A stretch of DNA of 64,000 nucleotides from Phoronis australis (lineage: Eukaryota; Phoronida; Phoronidae): contig NMRA01000455.1 in the NCBI GenBank assembly GCA_002633005.1, positions 110,652-174,651 of the forward strand, written 5' to 3'. The notes under the pieces were generated by a model that searched no databases, was not told the origin of the DNA, and worked only from the letters and a program-made list of their open reading frames with translations. The translations under genes and the position numbers were made by a program. Positions 44,801 to 59,800 of this stretch are shown in pieces (within the stretch, counting starts at the first letter, position 1; each line of letters begins with the position of its first letter).

Positions 44801-47800
44801 AACAACAACACAGACCATAATCAATTATAGCAATTTATATTTGGCCACATATTTAACACACCGGTTTCCACTGACATCGCCAGTTAAGAGCAGTTAGAGT
44901 AAAGGCTCTGATACAATATTGACCAGAGGCATATTAGAAACAAACATTAGTGGCCAGGACGCAGTGAATGCTCACATGACCCTCATATCTGTTGGACAGT
45001 GGTCACACAGTCACGTAGAACATCATTCTCTGTGTGATCAGATATTGCTCTACCAAGTATTTCTGTTTCATGTGTACTAATGTGAGGTAAGACACAAGCT
45101 GTGTTCTGTAACATTAGTTTCTTGAGAGATAGGGGAGATCACGTGGAAGAAGAGTGCTTCACCCGTAACACTGAGACATTTAGTGCACACTATTGTAAAA
45201 ATTCTCCTATTTGGGGCAGTGCAATTATTTTGCTCAAAGTCAGAGCTTGTCTTAAATTCTAGGAATAGACAATATTGGCTGAAAAGATGGCAAAATTATA
45301 CACTCTGTAGGTTGAAAACACATGGTCTGAAATTTGAGCAATATGGTACATGCCAAAATCGCCTTTTGTCCCTAATTCCATTATCAAGAAAATTGAATTT
45401 TTTGCAGAGTTTTGTTGAACCAAATTCTAGAGAAAGTCACAAATTGGATTTTTCCATTAAATTAGCAAATGGATAAATGTGATTTGCCAGAGGGGTTGGA
45501 ACATTTAATTATTGTAGCAACATTAACACAAGAGTTCCATACAAGAACACTCACAAGTAACTTGTGAGTGACTGGAAGTATGTAATGCACCACCCTTGAT
45601 ATCCCCTATGAGGACTGGAACATAGTGCCAGCCAATCAAATGGTTATCTGTGACTAGGCAGCCATAGATTCATCACTACCCAACTCGAGGGGCAGTGCAC
45701 TTAAGTGTGACGGCAATACTGGTGGTTTAGTATAAATTAAATCTCCACACTTAGTGTAAAGCACTCACCGCATGTTATTCAAGACACAATTAACAGTGTG
45801 CTGTATCAGGGACTTGCACGTGAACTCATTCAACGGAAATACATCCAGCAAGTCGTTGATCATATCCGGTCCCTGGCCAGCCAAGATCATCTTCATGTAC
45901 AGGCTCTCCAACTGGAAGTCAGGCATTAACAATCATCTCATTCGAGTTCATAGTACAGTACAAGACATAAGTAATCAAGTATTGTACAGTGCAAGACAAA
46001 AGTAATCAAAAAGTACAAGACAAAATTACTCAGACATAATACAGTTTCACCCCTCATGATCTCTTATTTATATTCTCTTAACACCAAATATGAGTCACTG
46101 CTAACAGCTAACAGGGAGGCAAATTCTAATTACAGAATGGCTCAGCCAACTCAACTGTACTCTTTAATTCCCCTTCATTCTCAGTAACAAGGGCAGACTA
46201 CTCTGATGAGGAATCCGGCTTCTACTCAGCCGCCGTGACGGGGAATTTCGGGCCATTTTGTCTGTCTGAATACTATTGATTTGCACTGTAAGTACTAGAT
46301 ACCTGAACCAATGTCCTACTCTGTCACTTTGTCACCAGAACAGTTCAAGTAGCCACAAGCAGCAATACCTCGATCCATTAACAACAAAAACAACCCAAAA
46401 ATCTATTCAATTAGCTTGACTTGTCATCAGAAAAGTAAAGATATTTAATATTCAACTGCAACAAATCTTTAAAGTTGAGCAAAATACACCAACAGTCAAT
46501 CTTCATTATTCATTATTCTATCTGTTTTTGCCAAGAGCGACCAAAAACCAGTATCGAGTTTAATACTTAAGGCTACGGAGAACAAGTCTGTCTATTGAAC
46601 CAAATGTCTGCGACTATTTTCTGAAACTAGAAATTCAGCAGAATTTGACTATTCGCTTTATACCAAACCTGCCACTAATTATTCAGTTAACAAAAAGGAA
46701 GGTACATCCATACAAAAGCAACAACAACATCAATTGCATGACCGAAATTCATTTGATACACATGTTCATCTCAGAAACAATGTAACAGTTTTCTAAATGT
46801 TTTCATTTTATGCAACTTGAGTTTTTCATAAAAATCTCAAAAGTCCTATTTTGAGAGACCCTAATGCAAAAGTGGAAGATTTCAAAAATGATCGCTATTA
46901 AAAAGCATTTCGCAGAACAGTGTATAATGTGTGAATCTGGTCACCCATTACTGAGATACAATGTTCAGAAGTTGGCTAAAATTGGAATTTTTCTAGGGTC
47001 GTACAAAGCCGTAATAGGGTAATTAGGGACGAAAGGTAAAACAGATGCAACAGCACACCTATATCAATCTTATAAATCTGACCCAAGAACTGAAAGCACC
47101 ATATAGCTGATCATTCAAATTTAACCTCGATAAGATCTTGAAAACTGCATGTATGTCAATCACATGACTGTCGAATACTTGTTGCTTGTTACCTTGTCCT
47201 GCTGTGACCTTGATAGGTCAAACTGGTAAGAATACTTGACTATGTCCGTAGAGTCCGACTCTCTCATGGCTATGAAGATCTCCTGCGTCATTTTAGCCAG
47301 ATGGTCCAACATGCCCTGTAGTGATTCAGCCACAATGTCCCAGGTGATTTCCTCACTGGAATTTTAAGTTTGTTTCAGTCAACTACCACTTAATGCTTAC
47401 AGCAGTGAAATGTAAATCAATAGACATTACTAACAGAGTGCTCTCATCCACATTAATTTCGTTTTTTCATTTTGAGGCAGACGGACGTTGGATGACTCAC
47501 ACACGGAACATCTTTGTGTCTATAGTATTATGTACTGGTTTGGGACAGAGAACATATCATTTTATAAAACGAACCCATGAAAATTGAAAATAAGTAATCG
47601 TCATAAACAAAAAGAATCCAGCAAGAAAATTGAGTCTTAACAAGAGTTGATATGTACCACTGTGCACATCACATACAGTGTCGATACAAGGGATGATCAT
47701 AATATTTTAAAGACTCTCACTAAAGGGAACAATGCTAGTAATCTTAAAATAGCATCTAGAGGTAGAACAGCAATTTAGCAATGCCGCCCTCAATAGGAAC

Positions 47801-50800
47801 TTTCATCATGATTTTTCATGCAGTCTGGAGGATAGGGTGGCGGGCAACAAAGAATAGGCACAAAAAAGTCATTATGGGGCGCAACATAGGTCAAATCCAT
47901 CTGAAAAAGGGCTTAAATAGTATACAGTAAATAACTTTTTTGTCAAATTTCAAGAACATCAATCACGGAGCTTGCAAGAAAAATGCAAATTAACAAAATT
48001 GCCACTAGGGGGACCCTACAGTAGTCGGATTTGACCCAAAATCCATCAAGGAACTTAATTATTGAGTCACAGGTAACAAAATTGCCACAAAGTAGAAGAC
48101 ACCTAGGCAGTCGGACCTGTCCGAAAATCACCATTACCCATAAATTAAAGTACCAGAAAAAATTACGCCTATTTTCATAATGACCTTTAGAGTGGTTTGG
48201 CCAATAGAAAGGCGGATGCCAAAAACCAGACTCAAAGTAAATGAAGGAAAGTAGGAGGCGCAAAATAGGGTCAACTCCATCCAAACATGGGAAAGTGTCA
48301 TCACTTCTTTAACAGAAGGAATATTTTCCAGAATTTCATAAACAATCGTCAAGAGACACAGAGGAAAACGAAAAAAATGAAATTGCCACTAGGGGGCACA
48401 ATGGCAGACGGATATACCAGAAAGTCGTTGTCATCCATTGCCACATTCACAGAAATACACATACAGCACAAAAACTCTGCAAGGGTCTTAGAATAAACAG
48501 CAGTGGACACAAATGAATAAACCACTAGGAGGTGCCACAGTAGTCAAAGCCGTAACAAATCATTGTCAGCCATGCTGTTCCCAGTAAGAACCCAATGTGA
48601 ACAAATTTTTATAACAATCCCTAGAGTGGCTTGGACGATAGACATACATTATGTCAAATTTACCTGATATCGGAAGGTGTTATTGCCTCCTCAATAAAAA
48701 CCAATTTGCCACATTCCATTGAATATCTATCAAGAAACCGCAAAGATCCAGAGGAAAGGAGAAAAAAAAATTGCCATTAGGGGTATAAGTAGTAGTAGGA
48801 TGCCTCTGAACGTTGTCACATTTATAGAAAAACTTTTTTCAACATTCCAGTTTCAACAAAGATTCTGCAGACGATTTAGCAGATATAGCTGTGGAATCGA
48901 TGCAAAAACACATTATTTTCTAAATAATATCACTAATGTCTTCCCTGAAAAAACACGTAGGCAGATTTTTAAACTGTTCTTCGCAGTTGTTTGGACATTG
49001 GAGAAGCAGCAGCCAAAACAAAAACAGCAAAAATGGCCACTAGGTGGAGCAGAATATGTTGAATACACCTAAAAATGGGAAGGTGGTATCATCTTAATAC
49101 ATTACTCAAACCGGTAAATGGATCAGTTCGCTTACATAGTCCCTTCCATGAAAGAAATGCGCTTTTCTAGCAAAATTTCATTAAGATCATTCTATTTTGA
49201 GGGTTTGGAGATGCAGACACCAGATGCTAGACAGAAGGATGGTGTTGACATCATAATACAACCACATAATATATGCATGTGGGCGCATAAAAAAATCATT
49301 TTGAATTCTTTACAAAACCAAATCATGACTGGAATCACCTCCAGAACACCTGCATGCACTCTAACACAGAGCGAAGTCATCAAGAGAAAAAATGAGTTAC
49401 TACATAATTAGGTTCTATTGAGTGTTTAAATAATTCATTACCTTTTGAAGCTAGATAGCCCATTACAAAATCAGACTAGAATATTCCTGTCAACATGCAG
49501 GCACATGTCCATATCATTAGGCTAATTATTTCTAACCTCCCTACCTAGTGAAAATTTTTTTAGCTGAGAGACATACTTAGATTTTTTTTTCAGTTACAGC
49601 ACGTGACTCAGAAGCAGTTATTTTTTAAATAAATTCCAGCAAAATTACGCTGTTCGATGACATACCCAGAATCCTCCAGCTTCTTCCTCTTGCCCACCTG
49701 CTGGCGACAGAACTTGAGCGCTCGCCTTACAAATTCACACCTGCTGTCAAGGGCGAGCTCACGGACAGCCACGTCAGTGAAAGTGATACCCTCTAAGAAC
49801 TGCAGCAAGTGGACGGGGAGTAACTTAGCCAAGAACTCTCCACAGCTCTCGTAGCGGTGGATCCAGCCTGACTGGAAAACAATGAGAAATCCTGAATGTC
49901 TTACAATTCGTGCTTGGGAAGTCAAGGCACACAAAACACTTGCGTGCACAGTTAGGCGAGTGCAGGTTAGTGTACTCGCCTAACTGATTGTGCATGCAAA
50001 TGTTTGCGCACCTTGCAAGTAAGTCATATACAGAGGAGCCCACTTAATGTCATACCCGATTACAAAATATCCTGGTTGTTATGAATGTCAAGTGCAGACT
50101 GAATCATTTCCCATTAAATCCATATGAAAGAGCCAACATACGATCATAATAGTTATTCCCCAATATTGTGTCCTTCAAAAATCAGCAAACTCTATTCTCA
50201 CCAGGTTATCAGCATGAGTGTGTACCTTTGATTTTCTAAAACAACTAACCTTATCCATTTTATATTCATCAGTCTTTCCCCGTTTATCTTACAACTAATA
50301 CCGCAACCTATTGTCTACTGTTACTAACTGTACAATACAAAACAAACTAGACAGACTTCAAAAAAAAAAATTGCCAGTCTCTGAAAACTTGGACGAATAC
50401 CTTCCAAAAATCCTCTGACAGTTTGATCTAATCTTAAATGCAGTAAAACAGCACTGTTGTCAGTCACAATTTAACATTATTGCACCCAGCTGCCAATAGT
50501 TATTTTGTGAAATAGAAAATTTAATGTACAGTAAGTTGTCCCAACATAACAAAAGTGCATCGAGCGATACCACCGGAGACTTTGTTGAGATTCGGCCTGT
50601 GTTGCAGTCGAAACAAAATGGACATTTTGTGCATCAAAGTTTGGCAAATTTCAGCGCTGTCCGGTTTAACTGGATAACTAAACACATGTGGTGCACGCAT
50701 AATTCCAGCAGTTGTAACTAGATCACTGCAACACTGCACACTCTCCCCTCAATGGTACTTACAGGTCCCTCTGGTGTGTTCCTACTTCCCTGGTCACCTT

Positions 50801-53800
50801 CCCAAAATAGCTTTTGTGCCCACGCACAGTACACAGCGCTGGGTTGAAGAAATTTCGTCTTCTGAAATCAAAGAAAAATGCAAAGATTGCCAGTGTAAAT
50901 CAGCTGCTTTTACAAAGCCGCGGAGGATATAAATATGGGCAAATTTAATGTATAAAAATCACTGACTGAGTGCGACGTAATCCGTACTCATAGAAACAAA
51001 AGCTTCCTGTTATTATTAGAAAGTATGATTTCATTAGATCTTCAGTTCTGCAACATTTTTACATATTCTGGTGAACTGTAAATACATTGTGGATCTACAA
51101 ACAATAATGTGCCTGGGGGTCTCCTCATTCACACACCTTATGAAATTGATTAGGGGAATTAAAGCCATTCTGACTCTCACATCGTTACAGAACCAAACAT
51201 GCCAACCGTCAGAGGAATGATATCCAGTTTATTAGTCAATTAAAAGACTCTGCCTTGATTACATTCAGTTCATGACGAAAACTCGACAGCGGCCCACTTG
51301 ACACACCCTGCTCTGACAACACCAGTAGCTCATTACACACAAGAGGGTATCAGTGGCTTTGTCGTGATTTGTAGAGACAAACCCACTTACCTCAGCTGAT
51401 GACTGAATTGGTATTTTCGGGGCAAGTTTGGCAACGACATGAACATTGGCACTCTTCAGCACCGGCCTGAGTACATCGACAGGATTGTGAGTACTGTCGA
51501 TTAGCATCTTATAATCCAGTCCTGCAATATTTAAAGCAGTTTTCTAAATAATGTTCCTTGAATCCATCCTTTGTCAAAAAACAAAATTTTGAACTGGACC
51601 ACTTTCTGTTTCTAAACTCCCCCAACCTGTTACTTACTCAAAACAGAGGTGACTACTGCAGCCAGGGCTCGTCAGAAGCAGTAAATGCTCAAAAATGCGA
51701 GTGGAAAAAGTAAAATACATTGTATAAAATTTACTTGTGAAGCAGACGTTAAGCTTTTTTCATTGTTTAGGTCCCAACTTTTTGCAAGCACAAATCGGGG
51801 AATATAAATGGTAAGTATGCCATCACTTGTCTTTTCGAGTGGACATGTTTAGCTGTGTGCAGCACTGTTAACAATTCATTATATTGCAAATATGGGTAAG
51901 AAGCCATACATAATGAAACAACTACAAATCAGAGCTCAATTTCTTCCCGATTCAAGTTATTTGATTATCTGTGGACTTTGAGAGACTTGACAGTTCATTG
52001 CTTGCCACCATGTTTGGCACATAAAATGACCTCGTGGGTCAACTCAACTCAGTCAGGGTTCCGTTTCATGGAAGTCAGTTAAGGCTTAAGACAAAAATTT
52101 CGTCTCGTGCTACCACTTCAAAATTGCTTAAAAAAGGTTTAGCATTGAAATCGTGAGTGAATCACAGTCTAGAAATAATTGATGGGCATTATCTCAGGGG
52201 GAATCTAGAATTTTGCTGACCGTTATAAATCATGGGTGTTCCTCACACACACAGGCCTTTTGAAATTGACATGCAAGGTCAGTGAAAGCAGCAATTTGTG
52301 AACTGTACTCTAAGTCATACGACTGTACAGTTCAAGTTGGCTTGCGTGAGTTAACAAAGCTAAACAAAAGGTTTACGATCCTGGCTGAGTCAAGATAATT
52401 GTTTTATTACCCCCTATGGATCAGTGCATACCCAAGCCCGGAATGAGTATTACTAGAAATTGTGTCTATAGTCTCAGAGACTACACTTTTGCTCAAGTGA
52501 TTTTCAAAAATAGTTATGTGGAGCGCAAGACCAAATTTCTGTCTCAAGTCTTCAGCCACTTTTTGTCAAACAAAACTCTGGATTCAACATACAACAAACT
52601 ATCAGCTCTTCCAAATACCAGAAATCAACTGAGTAAGGAAAAATTAAGACCAGTTTAGTAACGGTGAGTTGTCTAAATCAAAACTGAGAGTTATTTTTTG
52701 GCACAAGCAATATCAATCCTAGGATAAAGTTTGTTCCAATTGCCTACATAGCCAATTGTCTTTTAAAAACTAAAACGCATTTTTCCAGAAATAATGATCA
52801 GATTTTTTTTGCACAATACAAATTATCCTAGGGTAATAATTAAAAAACATTGTTTCAGGAACAAAAACAGTGTACCGTTATTTCTAAGACTGACCCTGGC
52901 CAGTAATACAACGCAGTGCATTGAATAGTACCTGGAAGAGCTGGTTTGATCTTCTTCAAGAGTTTGACTTGAGTTTCTGGAGACAGTCCACCAATAGGCT
53001 GACTGGTGGAGCCCTCTAGCAGCGAGAAGAAATAAAGCAGTCGTGCGTGGTCTATGCCAGGAATTTCTGGGTAGACATCATTCACCATAGCCAGACAAAA
53101 TTTGTCAGCAATGGAATGTAAACTGTCCAGAATATTCAACGAGTTTATCCTCTTCTCAACTTCGACTGTCGACAATCTACAAGGATTGTATGATTAAAAG
53201 TGTATGACAAAGAGTATTGCAACCAATATAAGAGCAACGCAGAGCGTTGAAATGCGCCCACAATTGCACCGCATACGGTATCCTTCTAGGGTTGTTTATT
53301 GGTACCACAAAGTGGCCAGTAGAGGGCATATATGTAGTATGTTGTACTTAGCAAAATGGAAAGGCATGGTCATTGTCTCCTCAATAGGCTAGGGGCAAAA
53401 TGTGAGTAATCTTCATAATACAAGCACATCCTATACACCAGTTGCTTAAAGCACCACAGAAACATAGAATAAAAACAAATTTACCAACATACGAGATTAG
53501 CACAGCATTAGAATGCCAGAAACAAATTTCTACTTGGAACTTTTCCTTCATAGTCACGAAGTAACACAAAGTATACACCTGAAGACCTATGAAAATACAG
53601 AGGTCAATGTAAAATACTATAAATTGCCACTAGAGGCAAATACTAAAATTGCCACTAGAGGCATACCGGTAGTCAGAATCATCCTAAAGTCGTCATCGTC
53701 CGTTGTCAACATCACATAAATACACTTGCTAAATTTAGTAAAGATCCTGCAAACGGTTTGGGAGATACAACCATGGGCGCAAAAAAAACAAAACTGCCAC

Positions 53801-56800
53801 TAGGAGGTGCCACAGTAGTCCAAATCGTCTGAAAATCATTGTCAGCTGTCTTCCTTATAGTAAGCACATACACGGCAATTTTCACAATCATCCTTTGAGC
53901 GGTTTGATTGATAGAGGGGTGGACGCAAAAATACAGACTCGAAAACAGTAAAAATGGCCACTAGGTGGCGCAAACTATGTCGAATCTATCTGAAAACGGG
54001 AGGATAGCGTCATCTCACTATTAGGTGCCTACATACCAAATTTCATGAAAATCCGTTCAGGACTTTTGAAGATACAAAGGTAAGCGTAAAAAACTAAAAT
54101 TGCCACTAGGGGGCACACCAGTAGTAGGATCCGTCCAAAAGTCGTCATCTTCCGTTGTTAACATCATATAAATATACTTACACAATTTCGTAAAGATCCT
54201 GCGAAAGGTTTAGGAGATATAGCCATAGGCGCAAAAAAAACAAAACAGCCACTAGGAGGCGCCACAGTAGTCGAAATCGTCGGAAAATCATCGTCAACCG
54301 TCCTCTACATAGTAAGCATATACATGCCAATTTTCACAATCATCCTTTGAGCGGTTTGGTTGATAGAGGGGTGGACGCACAAAAACAGACTCGAAAACAC
54401 TAAAAATGGCCACTAGGTGGCGCAAACTATGTCGAATCCATCTGAAAACGGCAGGATAGCGTCATCTCACTAATAGGTGCCTACATACCAAATTAAGTTA
54501 TTATAGCGTTCGGTTCTCTACAAAGTTTCGTGCATCTTTTTCAAGCAGTCCAATGGAAACGCTTGACAAGTAAAGTCTTGGATAATTATTGCAAGTGTTT
54601 ACATTCATTGAGCAATAATTTTAACCTGCAGCAACTCCAGAATTAATGCAATATGTAAAAACTTCAGACTTTATCAGTGGATGAAAGGTTTGACTATCAT
54701 TCTTCACCAAAATGCGAAGCTTTTGATCGCATTATTTTGCAGTATTCAAAAATTGCATAGTATGGCACAACACTGAAGCAGACAGCCCACCCAGAGATGG
54801 ACAATAGGAAAGCAACATGTCACAACTCCCGTTTTGGGCCAATGGGAAAGTGACACATGACAACCCCCGCTACAAGCCAATAGGAAAGTGATAAGTGATA
54901 ACCCACCTGCTGTGAGCCAATAGAAAAGTGACATGCGCCAGGTGAACAGAGGATGGAGGAACATGGTAGAGGTCAGCTAACTGCAGCGCCACCTGGTAGA
55001 TGTCCTCATCTGTTGTCCTGGAAGTATCTGACTCATGAACGCACTGGATATACAAGGTACACACACACACACACACACACACCAACAGACACACATTAAA
55101 CACTATTTTGTACTCACCTACTGTAACTTGGGAGTGGTCAGGAAAAGGTTATTCTTAGCCACTTGCTCCAGAATAAATGATATTTATCTAAACTACCATT
55201 TAAAAAAAATATCTTCGGTGTAAAACTCCCTCAATTATTTTGATAATTAGAAAATGACTGAAATTTTACGGACACACAGCCCAATTTTAATATTGTAACA
55301 AGATTCAATTTCAAACTTTGGTTTCCTTTTTGATAGGTAAACCAAGATTCATATTTCCGTCTAAAATTAAATCAATATCTCTTTCAGACAATGGTCAATT
55401 TTAATTCTTCCATCAGTATTTACATTTTAACAAGATTTGAAAAACATTCGATCAATTGACGTGTACCTGGCAGAAAATACAAAATTGCTATTCGCAGTAT
55501 AGCGATTGCCATGGTAACACTGTAAACCTGCCCAGCAAATGTTGAACATGCTGTTGTGCAACATCCAGTGATATATCACAGAATCACATAGGGCGCTGCG
55601 GTATGTCAGGTTGTGAACATAGCTCTAGTTTGCCATGGCCGAAATTTTGCCATTAACCCGATTTTGCACACCCTCATTTTGGTTGATATGAATTCATATC
55701 AGGCTGAAGATGCATATATTATACTTAATAATGATTAAAAAAAAAACAGTGCAGGTGGTCTGATGTCATTTGCGGTGCATCAGACGTGCACAGGCCTCAT
55801 GGTTGGGCCCATTGCACAAAACACCTGAGCAAAGGCACGAGACCCCAATTATGGCTCCTCGTGAAGAAAGTTTTCAAGTCTGCCAATCATGATTGCTCAG
55901 TAATAAGAAATCAGCCACAACTGACGATAAACCTTGCACCAACAATTATATGAAATGTTAATATTAAAAATCTCTTACGATAAACTATGAGCATTGCCTG
56001 TGCACACCACATTAAATAATCAATAGAGGTAGTACAGGCCTAAGCAATAGAGTTGTGAGACAAATAATACCAGGGAGTGGTTACCTAGCAAGGTCCAATA
56101 TCATCCCATGTTTGTAATCCTCGTCTTTGGAAAATCTTGTAACATCCACATCTGTAAAACAAAAATAACAACAAATGGATAAAAAATTGTTGCAAACATT
56201 TTTAAGTCTGGTCTGTACTTCTTAAATAATTTCTGCCCCGACTGGGACCCAAATCCAGGACCTTCTACTAACGATGCAGACGCTCTAGTTCACTGAGCCA
56301 TCGGGACAACTGGTCGAACACAAAAGCCTTATGCTTGACTGGATGGAAACCATAATATTTACCACAAGATCACTAACAAAGAAGCTGGCTGTATCAAATA
56401 CTGAGAGGTAACGTTAAGATAAAATCTGAAAAACGATTGTTCTCACTTTTCCCATAATGCCTCAAGACAAGCGCCTGAGAGAAATCTGTATCCAGTTGGT
56501 AATAGTGTTGCAACCATGGCAACAACTTCTCAACCTCTTTCGACGTATGCCCTGACGCTTGTGACAACGTTTCTGAGACAACACTCATTGGCTCAGTGAC
56601 GAAGTACGAGTCTGGAATGCATTCCTTGAGACCAGACTGAATCCAGTGAGTGATCTGCAGAGCATAGTAGTACGCTCTCAGCTGTATGGTGATCTCAGTG
56701 TGCGGGAGCTGGGCAAAGTAATCGTCCACAAGGCTAGAGTCGGACAGTGCCAATAGATAGGACAAACCCAGCAGGGTGTCGTGAGGAAAGATGTCCATCG

Positions 56801-59800
56801 CACACTGCATGAACACTGAAAGTAGACACAAATCGTTAACAAATGAATATTGGAAAATGAATAGTGTTTTGAGATTTTATGTTAACGATGAAAACAATGC
56901 AAATGAAATTTATCCACGCTCTTGAAACCGTTGTTTTCCTATGAAATGGAGCTTTCTTTTTCACAAAAAATAGTAAAAACACATTGTCACGTGACTCAAT
57001 TAAAGACAGACTGCTACCAAGTGAAAATCAAATTCTAAGGGCTTTCAATTTTCAGAATATTTAATTATAACTGAGCTAAAATCTACGGTTTTGAGAATAT
57101 TTGGCTTAAAACAACAGACTTGTTGATAAGGCCCAACATACCTAACCTAATTCTGATGCAGAAAAGTATCAGCTATCTTTAAAGTTAGTAACTGATACTT
57201 TACCAAACAATGCCTTGTCACTACTCACACTTTGAACAGTCCTGTTGTTGGTCCCCGAGAGAACCGTCCTCCGTTAGCTTGGCGCTCCTCAACATCATAT
57301 CACATTCGCTGTCACCCCTGGTCTCCATGCAGTGACTGTACAACTCAGACGTCTAAAACATCAGAGATTACATCATGCTTTACGTTCATTGGGAGGTCTT
57401 GTTTAGCTGGTAAACACCTTGTCTTTCAGTCACATTAATGGTGATTGCAATTCACTATTAATTTTGATTCCAGAACTACATTCCTTCAGAGTAATGTTCA
57501 AGATGCCAGCCTGAGGGTTTATCATATTGATTTAGGGGGCCTGGTTACGAACACAAGTAAAACGCCGACATGCCATTTTCAGGGCTTTCACGGAGATTGT
57601 GCTTTGAAAATTGTTGTTATCTCCCCTTACAGTGTTAATTTAGGAGATATGAACGTGAATCTGTCACCACAAAAACGACATAACACAAACTACATCTTCC
57701 TGACTAATATTCACGAGCAAACACATTATTTGCACTCTTTAACACCAAAAATTGTTGTTTTCTGCACAAAAGTTGAAACTGAATTCCGTCCCTTTTTAGC
57801 TTGAAAAGCTGAATTCTTGACCAAAGTGCTTTGGAGTTTAAGAATATTACAATGCTTGTCCACTCTTTGATTACAGCCCATGACTCAGTAACTCAAGTCA
57901 CAGCCAATAATGCATAAAATGCACATTTTTGAATCCTCAATTTAAGAGTTGTGCTTCTTCCATAAACGCAGGGGCATTTTATTGCGTCGTTGATGGTGTC
58001 CATGTTCTTATTGGTAATGGAAATAGAGCCACATCACGGAGAGGCTATTATGAATCCAATTTTATGAGACTAAAATGCGTGATTCAATTCCTGCAGCTGA
58101 ACAGAACGAAATTCAGCTTTTAACGTATGGTGAAAATCAGTTAGAAAAATTGCATTTAACTTTAATTTTGAAAATCGTAAAAGAGAGATTTAGGTGACAA
58201 CTGACTTTTCTACATGAAGATTCTTGTCATTACTTTTAACAATTAAAATAATTATTAATAACAAGCAGTTCATTTTTTCGTTGTAAATGACCCCCCCCCA
58301 CAAGTTTGCAGGTGAGTATGCACGTGGGTATGAATCTTTTCTCTTCATTTCCACATATTTGTAAAAACTGTTTCAAAAAAATTAAAAAACATAATAAAAG
58401 TACCTTGTCCACAAATTCCCCATTCCCCAGGGACTCATAAAAGGGGTGAAGCCTCTGTGTCTCGTACTGATCTGTAACTTTTTCCTCCCCTCTGTGAGTG
58501 AACTTCTCTATGGTTTTTTTCAGCCAAGATGAAATGTTGAGTTTGCTGGAGAGCATGCCAACTTTGGATACGTCTGTCATTTCGGAAGCATTCAAAGACT
58601 CTGTGGTGCATTGTTCTTGAATAATCTGAAATTATATACAAATAAACTACACTGAAATATAGTAAATGAATTTGAAACACTAAAATAATAAATTTGTTTT
58701 TCAGTCCGTGCACCCTATTTCATAAATAGAAAGCAAATGAAACAAAATTTTACTCCATTTTTCCAAATTCATTTGGTAAAATCAACATTGATGGAAAGTC
58801 ACCCAAAAACTGAAGTCAAAAATCTTGTTTATCAAATTAAATCAAACTGCTATAAAGAAGCTTTCAGCCAAAACCGATTAATTTTTACTGGGTACCACTT
58901 ACCGAAAACTAGTTTCAACTTGTTTCTTACTCAGATTAGAAGTAATTTCTGATAGTGCAAAGAATTAACAGTTCGTTATTGTGAGAGACCAAGTTTGGCA
59001 CACAACTGAGTCTTGAACATCAAGGAACTGTGCGCTCTTCCCAAGATGAGAAATCATATCCACTCTTGAGTGAGAAATAACTGTGCGCTCTTCCCAACAT
59101 GAGAAATCATATCTACTCTTGAGTGAGAAATAACTGTGCGCTCTTCCCAAGATGAGAAATCATATCCACTCTTGAGTGAGAAATAACTGTGCGCTCTTCC
59201 CAACATGAGAAATCATATCCACTCTTGAGTGAGAAATAACTGTGCGCTCTTCCCAACATGAGAAATCATATCCACTCTTGAGTGAGAAATAACTGTGCGC
59301 TCTTCCCAAGATGAGAAATCATATCCACTCTTGAGTGAGAAACAACAGTACTGAGGTCACTTTTACTTAATATTTGCTGACTGGTCTGAATCAAAGGTTA
59401 GTTCGTAATCAGAAGGTGCTTTTGTTGCATGGAGCTATACTTATTGATAAATACCATCGACTCGAGGACAAATCTTTCCTTGAGAATATCCAGGATCATA
59501 TCAGGATGACAGAAGGTGCTGGCAAAGCAGAGCAGGTCAATCCTACGTTGAAGATAAATTTAAGCAATTATTATCAAAAATGGACTGAAACGACAATAGT
59601 TGGATATAACGTACCCAAATTTTGAGAACCAGTTGATGACCATAATTCAGTTTAGAAAAATGGTTCTCAACATGCGGGCACATTATATCTGACCATTATT
59701 CTAAAAACAGAGAGATTTAGAACATAAAGATTCTGTGGTTTGAAGAGACAATATCAGTCTTACGGCAAAAAAAAAGCATTGAATCGGATGGACTTCTTGA

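Noticed and set aside
48719-49072. 117-codon plus-strand ORF
   Set aside because: Falls in the degenerate CCACTAG repeat array of an NBAS intron.
57445-57804. 119-codon plus-strand ORF
   Set aside because: Antisense within an NBAS intron, no family motif.
58985-59345. Possible CRISPR-like array (regular 53-bp repeats)
   Set aside because: The units are contiguous tandem copies without unique spacers, in a eukaryotic intron.
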